A stretch of DNA of 64,000 nt from Lachnoclostridium sp. An131 (lineage in GTDB: Bacteria > Bacillota > Clostridia > Lachnospirales > Lachnospiraceae): NCBI RefSeq assembly GCF_002160825.1, contig NZ_NFLI01000006.1, positions 62,001 to 126,000 on the forward strand, read 5' to 3'. The notes beneath the pieces are model-generated. The model did not search any database, was not told where the DNA came from, and saw only the letters and a list, made by a program, of their open reading frames with translations. This document shows, in pieces, positions 26,395 to 34,636 of the stretch. Position numbers and translations under genes: made by a program. The stretch's first letter is position 1. Every line of letters starts with the position of its first letter.

Positions 26395-28623
26395 TTAAAG
26401 AATATCGTTAATATCAGATTTCAGCACATCGGCCTTGGGACCGTAAACCGCCTGTATTCCTCCGTCCTTCTTGATGAGCCCCATAGCTCCTTCTGCCTTC
26501 CATTCCGGAAGCTCAGCTACCTTTTCCAGATCCTTTACCGTCACTCTCAGCCGAGTCATACAGGCATCTACCAGCACTATGTTCTCTCTTCCGCCCAGCA
26601 GGCTGATGATCCGCTCTGCCTGCCCGTTTCCACCTGCTGCACTCTTCGCTCCCGCTCCAGCCTCTGCGCCCTCTGCATTTTCATCCGTATAATTGCCGAG
26701 GCGTCCGGGCGTCGCGAACTTAAATTTTCCGATCATATAATAAGCCACAAAATAGCCTATCACGAAGAATACAACCACTGCAATCACAAAATTAATGATA
26801 TCTCCGATCAGCCCGGCATTCACAGACATGGGAATTCGAGTCAAAAACTCCAGATTTCCAAAGGAATGCAGCCTGAGATCGAAAATTCCGGCCAGGGCAA
26901 ACGCACATCCCTGCAGAACCGCATATACCAAATACAGCGGCAGCGCGCAGAACATAAACATAAACTCCAGCGGCTCCGTCACACCGGTAAGGAACACTGC
27001 CAGGCCCGTAGAAATGAACATGGAACGGTAATTCTTCCTCTTGTCTGCATCCACACGGCGGTACATTGCCAACGCAATTCCCAGAAGAAGGCCTGTCGCT
27101 CCAATCATCTGGCCCACCTTAAATCTTGCCGGTGTAACCGTTGTCAAAAGCTCCTGATATCCGGCCATATCTCCTGCATTTTTCAGGTTGATCAGGTCAG
27201 TCACCCAGGCAAGCCACAGCGGATCCTGCCCAAACACCTGGGTTCCGGCGTTCGCTCCGGTCAGAATCGTGTAGGTTCCGCCAAAGGACGTGTAATTCAT
27301 CGGAATCGTCAGCATATGATGCAGACCGAAGGGCAGCAGCAGACGCTCCAGCGTGCCGTATATGAACGGCGCCAGCACAGGAGAGGTATCTGACGAATTG
27401 GCAATCCAGACGCCAAAGGAATTGATCCCTGTCTGCACCACCGGCCATACCACAGCCAGAACCACGGAGACAATCACAGAATACCAGATTACCATCAAAG
27501 GAACAAAACGCTTTCCATTGAAGAATGCCAGCGCATCCGGAAGCTTTCTGTAATTGTAATACTTATTGTAAACTACGCCTCCCACAAAACCGGAGATAAT
27601 CCCGACAAAGACGCCCATATTCAGAGCGGGAGCTCCCAGCACTGACGTAAAATAACCATCCACCAGGATCTCCTGGCCAAACAGGGTATGAGTCACAGCC
27701 CCTTCCGTAGCCAGCATCTCTGAGGTCACCCCGAAGATCGCTCCTGTAATGGTATTAATCAAAATAAATGCAATCACAGCCGCAAAGGCTCCGCCTGCCC
27801 TCTCCTTTGCCCAGGAGCCGCCGATTGCAGCAGCAAAAAGGATATGCAGATTGTTGATGATCGCCCATCCGATATTTTCCATCGTGCTCCCGATCGTGAC
27901 AATCACATTCACGTCCACACCTGCCATCTGTACCAGCTTTCCGATACTGATCATCAGGCCTGCCGCAGGCATTACGGCGATTACGGTCATAAGCACCTTG
28001 CCCAGCTTTTGAAGGAAGTCAAAATTAATCGGGAATTTCTTTTTTTCCTTTTTCGGAGCAGAAACGGAATCCCCGCCTTTTTTTTCATCAGCAGCCTCTG
28101 CAGCAGCTTCTCCGGCAGCTTCCGGCATTTCAGCCGCACAGCACTCATCCAGCACCAGAAGGAGCTCGCTCTCTCCGGCCTTCATCTCTCCTTCCACCGT
28201 GTTCAGCGTCCGGTTCTGGAGGCCGTCGCACACCAGCACCGGAGTAACAGGGTTAAGTCCCTCCGCCTTCAGCGCCTCCAGGTCCACCTCGGCCAGCAGA
28301 TCGCCTGCCTTGACCTGCTCTCCCTCCTTTACATGCACCTGAAAGCAGGAGCCCTTCAGCTTCACCGTGTCCAGTCCCACATGAATCAAAAGCTCCAATC
28401 CTTCTGCAGTTCTCAGCCCATATGCATGCAGAGTCTCCGCCACCGAAACTACTTCTCCGTCCACAGGACTTACGATTTTCCCTTCCGACGGGATAACCGC
28501 CGCTCCATCTCCCAGAATTTTTCCCGAAAATACCGGATCCGGCACATCATCCAGCTTCACAGCCTGCCCGGTCACCGGAGACAGAATCCGGATTCCCATA
28601 CATCCGTCCTCTTTCACGTTCAT
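26395..28623 (-). CDS. PTS transporter, glucose/maltose family, domains IIA-IIC-IIB
   Basis: 742 residues. It imports and phosphorylates a sugar. Domain order is unusual-looking but known: IIA at about 10-165 with phosphorylated His in LLIHVGLDTVKLKG, an Ala/Glu linker, membrane IIC at about 205-640 (about ten helices), and IIB at the C-terminus with the phosphorylated Cys in VLVDACMTRLRVTVKD. RBS GGGAGGTAG precedes the ATG. Pairing with malQ and a MalR-like regulator suggests maltose; glucose cannot be excluded. Confidence 0.9.
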   Translation of the reverse strand: MNVKEDGCMGIRILSPVTGQAVKLDDVPDPVFSGKILGDGAAVIPSEGKIVSPVDGEVVSVAETLHAYGLRTAEGLELLIHVGLDTVKLKGSCFQVHVKEGEQVKAGDLLAEVDLEALKAEGLNPVTPVLVCDGLQNRTLNTVEGEMKAGESELLLVLDECCAAEMPEAAGEAAAEAADEKKGGDSVSAPKKEKKKFPINFDFLQKLGKVLMTVIAVMPAAGLMISIGKLVQMAGVDVNVIVTIGSTMENIGWAIINNLHILFAAAIGGSWAKERAGGAFAAVIAFILINTITGAIFGVTSEMLATEGAVTHTLFGQEILVDGYFTSVLGAPALNMGVFVGIISGFVGGVVYNKYYNYRKLPDALAFFNGKRFVPLMVIWYSVIVSVVLAVVWPVVQTGINSFGVWIANSSDTSPVLAPFIYGTLERLLLPFGLHHMLTIPMNYTSFGGTYTILTGANAGTQVFGQDPLWLAWVTDLINLKNAGDMAGYQELLTTVTPARFKVGQMIGATGLLLGIALAMYRRVDADKRKNYRSMFISTGLAVFLTGVTEPLEFMFMFCALPLYLVYAVLQGCAFALAGIFDLRLHSFGNLEFLTRIPMSVNAGLIGDIINFVIAVVVFFVIGYFVAYYMIGKFKFATPGRLGNYTDENAEGAEAGAGAKSAAGGNGQAERIISLLGGRENIVLVDACMTRLRVTVKDLEKVAELPEWKAEGAMGLIKKDGGIQAVYGPKADVLKSDINDIL

Positions 28624-28667
28624 AACGCTCTACCTCCCACTTTTATCATTATCTTTTGCGTTTGTAG

Positions 28668-28683
28668 CGCAATCGCTTGCATT
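28668..28683. promoter_or_regulatory. LacI/MalR-type operator 1
   Basis: GCGCAATCGCTTGCAT holds inverted GCAA/TTGC halves about a CG centre, as in MalR and related operators. It lies 45 bases upstream of the PTS gene. Confidence 0.65.
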
Positions 28684-28794
28684 AACTATAAGCAATCTTT
28701 CCTGTTTTCTCAATACCTTTTGTTATTTTATTTGTATTTCTCCGTTTTGCATAAATTTAATCCGGTAATTTTGTGCAATTTTGCGTTATATTAT

Positions 28795-28808
28795 CGCAAT
28801 CGTTTGCG
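28795..28808. promoter_or_regulatory. LacI/MalR-type operator 2
   Basis: CGCAATCGTTTGCG is close to the MalR consensus CGCAAACGTTTGCG. Both operators fall in the 316-base divergent region 28624-28939, which otherwise holds only A+T-rich promoter-like sequence. Confidence 0.7.
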
Positions 28809-28939
28809 TCAATTTGCATTATTTCATTGACAGACCTTCCCGATCTATATAAAATAAAGATGACGCCGGCGGACCAGGCAGAAAAAGCTGCCCTGTGCGC
28901 CAGCGCCAATCATATATATTGAAAGTAAGGAGCGATTTT

Positions 28940-29968
28940 ATGCCTGTGACCATTAAAGATGTAGCTGCCCTGGCGGGCGTATCCCCTTCCACCGTATCAC
29001 GTACCTGTAAGGATCATCCATCGATCAGCCGGCAGACCAAAGAAAAGGTACGCCGCGCCATGGCTCAGCTTGGCTATGAGCCTAACTTCCAGGCAAGCAA
29101 TCTGGCTTCCCAGAGCTCCAGGACCATCGGCATCATCCTGCCCGCCTCAGAACAGGAGGCATACCAGAATTCCTTTTATCTGGAAACAATCCGCGGCATC
29201 AGCCAGCTCTGCAACCAGAAGCAATATATCAACACTGTCATTACAGGAGAAAATGAAGAAGAGATTCTTCAGGGAATCCGTACCATGGCCCGCAGCGGCC
29301 AGGCGGAAGGCTTTATCGTCCTGTACTCCAGAACCCATGACCCCATCGTGGAATATCTCAGCGGCGAGGGCCTGCTCTACGTCCTGATCGGCAAGGCCTA
29401 TCACAATGCCAATCAGACCATCTATGTAGACAATGATAATGTTCTGGCCGGGAAGGAGGCCGCCTCCTATCTCATCCGCATGGGGCATCAGAGAATTGCC
29501 TACATTTCCCCGGACAACTCCCTGCTTTTCGCAGAGGATCGAAAGACAGGCTATATAGCCGCTCTTCTGGAGCACCAGCTCCCGGTCCGCCCGGAATACT
29601 GCATTGAAATGAACTGCCCGCCGGAAAAAAGAAGCGCCATGCTAAAAGAGCTTCTCTCCTCCTCCGGCCGCCCCACCGCAGTCCTGGTCAGCGACGACAT
29701 TCTCGCCATGTTTGTGGCAGGCGCCTGCGGGGGCTTGAGACTCTCTGTCCCCGGCGATCTTTCCATCCTTTCCTTCAACAATTCGCTGTTCGCTCAGCTC
29801 AGCTATCCGCAGCTGACCTCCGTGGACGTCAACGCGCGGCAGCTTGGAATCGAGGCGGCAGCTCAGATGATCAGCCATATTGAAAACCCCGGCCTTCCGG
29901 CTACCAAGATTATCGTGCCCCATGTGATGGTCGAGCGGGATAGCTGCGCTCCTCCAGCCAGCGCATAA
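28940..29968 (+). CDS. LacI-family regulator, MalR-like
   Basis: 342 residues from the ATG at 28940 (RBS AAGGAGCG); an in-frame start at 28895 lacks a ribosome site. The N-terminal helix-turn-helix VTIKDVAALAGVSPSTVSRT is classical, with hinge helix around residue 55. The remainder is a periplasmic-binding-protein-like effector domain (TIGIILPASEQ, YVDNDNVLAGKEAA, LSILSFNNSLFAQL). It is divergent from the PTS/malQ operon and the two palindromes between them are its likely operators. The effector is probably a maltose-type sugar, by analogy. Confidence 0.9.
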   Translation: MPVTIKDVAALAGVSPSTVSRTCKDHPSISRQTKEKVRRAMAQLGYEPNFQASNLASQSSRTIGIILPASEQEAYQNSFYLETIRGISQLCNQKQYINTVITGENEEEILQGIRTMARSGQAEGFIVLYSRTHDPIVEYLSGEGLLYVLIGKAYHNANQTIYVDNDNVLAGKEAASYLIRMGHQRIAYISPDNSLLFAEDRKTGYIAALLEHQLPVRPEYCIEMNCPPEKRSAMLKELLSSSGRPTAVLVSDDILAMFVAGACGGLRLSVPGDLSILSFNNSLFAQLSYPQLTSVDVNARQLGIEAAAQMISHIENPGLPATKIIVPHVMVERDSCAPPASA

Positions 29969-29983
29969 ACGCAGGAACGGCAG

Positions 29984-30028
29984 GCGCCAGTGGGCATCCA
30001 AGGGGCTGGCGCGGTAAATTTTTTTACT
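29984..30028 (+). terminator. Terminator of the LacI-type gene
   Basis: GCGCCAG (29984-29990) pairs with CTGGCGC (30006-30012), followed by GGTAAATTTTTTTA. It lies 16 bases past the regulator stop. Confidence 0.75.
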
Positions 30029-30029
30029 C

Positions 30030-30057
30030 TTGATTTCTCCGTCCGGTGTGCTATAAT
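30030..30057 (+). promoter_or_regulatory. Promoter of tRNA-Gly
   Basis: TTGATT (30030-30035), 16-base spacer, TATAAT (30052-30057), with TGC just before the -10 (extended -10). About 80 bases ahead of the tRNA. Confidence 0.75.
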
Positions 30058-30137
30058 ACCGATAGACGCATTGCCGCGCCAAGGGTATTTCCCAGATGGC
30101 ATGCCCCGATACCGGCGCAGGAAAGTGTCCCGGTTTT

Positions 30138-30208
30138 GCAGATATAGTTCATCGGTAGAACGCCAGCTTCCCAAGCTGGAGAGGCGGGTTCGATTCCCGT
30201 TATCTGCT
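30138..30208 (+). tRNA. tRNA-Gly (anticodon CCC)
   Basis: 71 bases. Acceptor arms GCAGATA and TATCTGC pair fully; D-arm GTTC/GAAC; anticodon stem CCAGC/GCTGG around loop TTCCCAA, giving anticodon CCC; T-arm GCGGG-TTCGATT-CCCGT with one G-T pair. The discriminator is T and CCA is not encoded. Its 3' 28 bases are duplicated at 59841, so the gene is the integration target of the following island. Confidence 0.95.
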
Positions 30209-30209
30209 T
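30181..30209 (+). repeat. attL-like repeat (3' end of tRNA-Gly)
   Basis: Covers the T-arm and 3' acceptor strand of the tRNA, from GAGGCGGGTTCG to TATCTGCTT. The same 29 bases occur at 59841-59869. Confidence 0.85.
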
Positions 30210-30221
30210 CCTGTTATCAGC

Positions 30222-30262
30222 CTGAATTCCTTATATTTTCAAGGAGTTCAGGCATTTTTTCT
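30222..30262 (+). terminator. Terminator after tRNA-Gly (inside the island)
   Basis: GCCTGAA pairs with TTCAGGC with inner CCTT/AAGG, followed by ATTTTTTC. It supplies a 3' end to the tRNA transcript. Confidence 0.7.
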
Positions 30263-30329
30263 TTTAGGGAATCTATCATAATATTGTTTACACATGTTTA
30301 CACTTTATCGAAATCTCAATATTTACGTT

Positions 30330-30553
30330 TTATATACTATCCAGTAATTGTTCAGTTTCCCTGCTGCCGTTCCGGTCAAAACAGTAGTTTCTCAATGTTG
30401 TGATTTCACTTTCATGTCCCAAAAGCTCTCTCGCCGTGTTAATCGGCATCCCGCTTGTAACTAACTGTGTAGCAAACGTCTTGCGAATTTTATGAGAACC
30501 TTTCCTCGGTATTTCTAGTTCATCACATAAATCGTATAGATAAAGGCAAACCC
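30330..30553 (-). pseudogene. Tyrosine recombinase (integrase) C-terminal remnant
   Basis: About 70 codons ending at 30330 contain the catalytic end of a phage/ICE-type integrase: HKIRKTFATQLV (HxxR box), ARELLGHESEI (GH box) and TTLRNYCFDR with the probable nucleophilic Tyr. The first catalytic Arg and the whole N-terminal arm-binding and core domains are missing. The frame upstream of about 30550 runs into sequence belonging to a transporter remnant, so the gene was cut by a deletion or recombination. It lies 120 bases from the left repeat. Confidence 0.8.
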
Positions 30554-30787
30554 TCATACCCCGCATAAGCCCGCAACAACAAAGGTAAGCTCCTGCTTTC
30601 TCATTGTACCTTTCATTCGGTGGGGATAGACAACCAGCAGAGCAAGAAGCCCCATCACAAAGCGAAAAAACAAAATTTCTACTGGTTGAAAGTCTACCAG
30701 CAATACCTTTGTGGAAATAAAAGTTGTTCCCCAAATAAGAATTGTCAATAAGGCCGATAAATGGCCGATTGTTTTATTTTGTTCCAT
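30554..30787 (-). pseudogene. EamA/DMT-family transporter, N-terminal remnant
   Basis: 77 residues, [20 protein letters not shown] then [20 protein letters not shown] and a second hydrophobic segment. This is the start of a drug/metabolite exporter of the EamA type, normally about 290 residues with ten helices; here only two or so remain before the junction with the integrase remnant near 30550. The start overlaps the end of the AraC gene, so regulator and exporter were once an operon. Confidence 0.75.
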
Positions 30788-31565
30788 GTTGATCGCCTCC
30801 CGTTTCCTCTTTTCTCAAGAATATCTCTCGGTAGGCTCCGGGGGACAGACCGATAAAACTGTTGAAATAGTTAGTAAAATGGCTTTGGTCGGAGAAGCCC
30901 GTTTGCATGGCGGCATCTATGGGGGCAACGCCCTGTTCTAACAATTTCTTTGCCGCACCAATGCGAACATTTTCAAGATAGCGGTAAGGAGTAACACCTT
31001 TGGATTTGACAAACGCCCGTAACAGCGTGGATTTGCTCAGATTTGCACAGCGGCAAATCCGATCCAAATAAATGCGCTCGGTGTAGTGCTGCTCCATAAA
31101 AGTACAAGCTCTTTCAATTTCCTCCCGACATTCTGGAATACATTCTTCAAAGGGCTGTCCATAACGCTGGATCAGCAATGATAAAAGCAAGAGAAGATTT
31201 TCTTCTTTGTCAAATTCGGGTGAGCCACTCATTACAAGCTCATGGAGTGGCCGCAGGTAACAGGTGATTTCTTCATCATAGATCACGGTCTGCGAAAACC
31301 CCGGAAGGGAACGCTTACCGGTAACTTCTTCTGCCAGATCCAGCATGATTTCCTTTGTGATATTAAAGCCCCGATAGTCCATTGTCCCTTCATCTGCCTG
31401 GACACAAGCATCCAAAAGCTCATATCCGTAAAAAACACCTTTATGAAAAGGAATCGTTACCTGTATACAATTCATTTGAAGAAGATGCCCCTGCTTCATT
31501 ACTGTGCTGTTTGGCGGTACCAGATTTCGCTCTATGTACTCCTTGGATGTGTCAACGGTTGCCAC
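30774..31565 (-). CDS. AraC-family transcriptional regulator
   Basis: 263 residues, apparently intact. The N-terminal half (about 1-130) is a cupin-like sensing domain ([20 protein letters not shown]) and the C-terminal half has two helix-turn-helix units: [20 protein letters not shown] and [20 protein letters not shown], then LSPGAYRE. It overlaps the truncated exporter gene by 14 bases and presumably controlled it. With the exporter lost, its present target is unclear. The effector cannot be predicted. Confidence 0.85.
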   Translation of the reverse strand: MATVDTSKEYIERNLVPPNSTVMKQGHLLQMNCIQVTIPFHKGVFYGYELLDACVQADEGTMDYRGFNITKEIMLDLAEEVTGKRSLPGFSQTVIYDEEITCYLRPLHELVMSGSPEFDKEENLLLLLSLLIQRYGQPFEECIPECREEIERACTFMEQHYTERIYLDRICRCANLSKSTLLRAFVKSKGVTPYRYLENVRIGAAKKLLEQGVAPIDAAMQTGFSDQSHFTNYFNSFIGLSPGAYREIFLRKEETGGDQHGTK

Positions 31566-31617
31566 AATACATATTAATTTGTTCAGACTGTCTGAAATAT
31601 CCTTAACAGATTTTTCG

Positions 31618-31837
31618 TTAACTGTCTTTCCCTGTCATCATTCGTAGCAGCATTGCAGGAGTGAAAATAGTGCATCCATGCTCGTACATGGTACAAACCG
31701 CATCCATAACAGCCATATCGTAGCCCGTGACATTGTATGAACTTAAAGTCAGGTTATCACCATCCAAAGACAGTCTCAGCGAAGTATAAACTTCCGGTAT
31801 CACTTCAAAGTTAGTCTCTTTCCCATTGACCTGTATT
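31618..31837 (-). pseudogene. Unrecognised gene fragment
   Basis: About 70 codons on the minus strand read NGKETNFEVIPEVYTSLRLS, LSSYNVTGYDMAVMDAVCTM and FTPAMLLRMMTGKDS. The open frame continues to 31938, but that part is antisense to a permease end, so the fragment is cut at about 31837. I do not recognise the family; a link to replication proteins of mobile elements crossed my mind but is unsupported. It is one piece of the remnant patchwork. Confidence 0.4.
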
Positions 31838-31942
31838 GGATATCTGGTATATCTGCTCCGGCTTTTTGTGGTTCTGGTCGTACAGGCTGTAATCGCGTGT
31901 CTGCTGGTCATAGCAATCAGGAGGAAATCATGCTGCAAGTAG
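31838..31942 (+). pseudogene. C-terminal scrap of a membrane permease
   Basis: 35 codons ending in TAG at 31942 encode one hydrophobic helix (GYLVYLLRLFVVLVVQAVIA) and a basic tail (AIRRKSCCK). It overlaps the next ATG by 13 bases, as consecutive ABC permease genes do. The rest of the gene is gone. Confidence 0.45.
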
Positions 31943-33349
31943 AATTAAAAAAGATATTATTTCATCATAAGGGGCTTTTACTTCTTCTGATTGCTCTGGC
32001 GGCTTATGCAGTCTTTTGCGTCGGCAGCGGCTGCGACAGCAGTTATGTGATTGACCGGAATGAAGATATCTACCTGACCTACATGGAACGCTGGCAAGGC
32101 GAGATAACAGAGGAAAAGGCGCAGGAGATGGAGGCGGAGTACGCAGAAGCCACCTGATCCGATGACGGCAGAAAAGCCGTCTTTTTGACCATCTATAACC
32201 AGTATTACTATGCAAAAGAAGCCCCCGCCCATCGTTTCCTGATGGATGAACGGGGATGGGACACATTGCTGACCCACAATGGCGTGAATGTAATCCTGTT
32301 ACTATTTCTGCTGGCGCTCTGTGTTCCGATATTCTGCGGGGAGTACCAGTGCGGGATGGCGCAGATCCTTCACTCTTGCAGAAACGGCCGGAGCCGGTTG
32401 GTTTGCTATCCTGATTACACTGCTCTCCATCCTGTTCCGGCAGACGGTGCTGACTACATTTTCCGGCATCACGGTTTCTATCCTGCCACATTTGATCGGC
32501 GGCAGCTTTCTCAAATATGTCCTTCCGCTCCCGGCAGGTCTGCTGGCCGGAACCGGCTATGTGTGGGGAACACTGACAGAGGTTGGATATGACGAGGACT
32601 GGAACTTGATTGATATAGTAACCTTTCCGGGTATCACACCGGAGCAGTTCGGCTTTTTGATAGTCCTGTTCTTGGCTATCGTATGTCTGCTTTGTCTCAG
32701 ATTTTATGTCGGCAGGCGGAAGGCCATTCCTGCCCGCCCGCTCCTAACAGCGGTGCTCATACTCTACATGACCGTTTCATTGACTGGCTGCGGGCACAGC
32801 AATTCCAGTGAGATTACGCATGATTTTTTGGCCGATGCGTCCAAGGAAGAAAACAACGCCTACACGGTAGAGCTTGATATGGTGGAGAGCGCCATCACTG
32901 CAACCAGCAAGGCCACAGGTGAGGCCATCCTGCTGACCTATGATCCCTTTGGACAATCCGGGGCGATCTCCAGCATCTACGTTGATGAGGACGCCTGTTA
33001 TTACGCCTCCAGCGGCGAGGTGGGCGATGGTTTTCAGATTTACCGAATCGACTTCAAAGATTTCTCTACACGGCTTTACTTCAGCACCGGCTCTGATAAC
33101 ACGGCAACCTTTTGGGGACTGCTTGACCATGAACCAACGGTGGATGAACTGCTGGCAGATGCAGGCTCTATTACATCCTTTGTCGTAGACGGGAACTACA
33201 TCTGCTATCTGCAAGGCGGACGACTTTATAAGGTATTCCGTTGGACGGGATATGAAACCGTAATTGTTTCCAGTACAGAAAAATGCAAAAACACACAGAG
33301 CCGCCCGGCCGGAATGACTCAGCCAGACAGCTCTGTATGTGTTAGATAA
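31930..33349 (+). pseudogene. Broken ABC-2-type permease with extracellular domain
   Basis: Starts at ATG 31930 after AGGAGGAAATC with MLQVELKKILFHHKGLLLLL, a helix and a cytosolic or external region. An in-frame TGA at 32155-32157 interrupts it; the same frame then continues (FLTIYNQYYYAKEAPAHRFL, then a helix and FCGEYQCGMAQIL). Near 32370-32400 the reading shifts to frame 2 (WFAILITLLSILFRQT and more helices), then passes into an external domain after LTGCG with DPFGQSGAISSIYVDEDACY. At least one nonsense and one frameshift make it inactive. Resembles permeases encoded next to a regulator or ATPase in antimicrobial-peptide exporters, but no ATPase is left. A hairpin at 33292-33343 overlaps its end. 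Confidence 0.65.
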
Positions 33350-33389
33350 GGGAAAACATGCCCAAATAGTGAAACAAAAAGCAGAGAAA

Positions 33390-34502
33390 TCAGTCTACAA
33401 TTGTCTGCTCTGTGGTGTTGTCAAAGATGTGAATCTTGCTGGTGTCCATAGCCAGTCGGATTCTGTCGCCTACGCCTGCTTTCTGGGAGGTATCCAGGGA
33501 AGCGACCCAGCCGGCCTCCTCGATATCGAAGTACACCAGGGCCTCAGAGCCCAGCATCTCATACACGCGGACCTCGGCGTCGAAGCAGGATTTACTGAAC
33601 TTCTGCAGGCTCTCCGGATCTCCATGGATGTCGGAGGGACGGATGCCCAGAACTACCTTCTGTCCCACATAGCCGCCTTTTCTGAGAGCCGCCGCCCGAT
33701 CTGCATTCAGGGCAATCTGCTGTCCGGCAAATTTCAGCACTACCTCGCCGTTCTCCTCTACAGCGTCCGCCAGAATCATATTCATCTGGGGGGAGCCGAT
33801 GAAGCCCGCCACGAACTTGTTGCAGGGATGATCGTAGAGATTCTGGGGCGTATCAATCTGCTGCACGACTCCGTCTTTCATGACGACGATTCTGGTTCCC
33901 AGGGTCATCGCCTCGGTCTGATCATGGGTTACGTAGATGATCGTGCTTCCCAGTCTCTGATGGAGCTTGGAGATCTCCACGCGCATCTGACCCCGCAGCT
34001 TGGCGTCAAGGTTAGACAGGGGCTCATCCATGAGGAAGACCTTGGGGTTGCGCACAATGGCACGGCCCATGGCTACTCTCTGTCTCTGGCCGCCGGACAA
34101 AGCTCTGGGCTTCCGATCCAGAAGCTGCTCCAGATCCAAAATGCGGGCTGCCTCCCGGACTGCCCGGTCGATCTCGTCCTTGGGCGTCTTCTTAAGCTTT
34201 AAGGAAAATGCCATATTGTCATACACGGTCATGTGGGGATACAGAGCGTAGCTCTGGAATACCATGGCGATATCCCGATCCTTGGGCTCTACATCGTTCA
34301 TGACCTTTCCATCGATAATAAGTTCTCCGGAAGTGATATCCTCCAGACCTGCCACCATGCGCAGGGTCGTGGATTTTCCGCAGCCGGATGGGCCTACGAA
34401 AATGATAAATTCCTTGTCCGCGATATCCAGATTAAAATCCTTTACCGCCTCATATCCGTTGGGATATTTCTTGCATACATTTTTCAGCTGAACACTTGCC
34501 AT
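33390..34502 (-). CDS. Sugar ABC transporter ATP-binding protein (MsmX/UgpC type)
   Basis: 370 residues. It powers carbohydrate importers from the cytoplasmic side. Walker A GPSGCGKSTTLRMVAGL near residue 37, signature LSGGQRQRVAMGRAI near 133, Walker B VFLMDEPLSNLDAKLRG, and switch His in IIYVTHDQTEAM. The C-terminal 130 residues are a TOBE regulatory domain. It is downstream of and co-directional with the alpha-galactoside genes, though in many Firmicutes one such ATPase serves several importers. It lies 134 bases from the GH13 gene. Confidence 0.93.
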   Translation of the reverse strand: MASVQLKNVCKKYPNGYEAVKDFNLDIADKEFIIFVGPSGCGKSTTLRMVAGLEDITSGELIIDGKVMNDVEPKDRDIAMVFQSYALYPHMTVYDNMAFSLKLKKTPKDEIDRAVREAARILDLEQLLDRKPRALSGGQRQRVAMGRAIVRNPKVFLMDEPLSNLDAKLRGQMRVEISKLHQRLGSTIIYVTHDQTEAMTLGTRIVVMKDGVVQQIDTPQNLYDHPCNKFVAGFIGSPQMNMILADAVEENGEVVLKFAGQQIALNADRAAALRKGGYVGQKVVLGIRPSDIHGDPESLQKFSKSCFDAEVRVYEMLGSEALVYFDIEEAGWVASLDTSQKAGVGDRIRLAMDTSKIHIFDNTTEQTIVD

Positions 34503-34636
34503 AATTTCCTCCTGTCCGGGACCTGTCTGCAGGCCCTGTCTTTTCTCATATTTCTATGTTAAAACTGCTCTCTGTTTTTTTCTGAGTTCCATCGGCTCCT
34601 GAAAGCGCAGCGTCCGGCACGCGCCTCTGTCTCCTG

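Noticed and set aside
33339-34202. 287-residue plus-strand frame
   Set aside because: Antisense to the MsmX-type ATPase, which has all its motifs.
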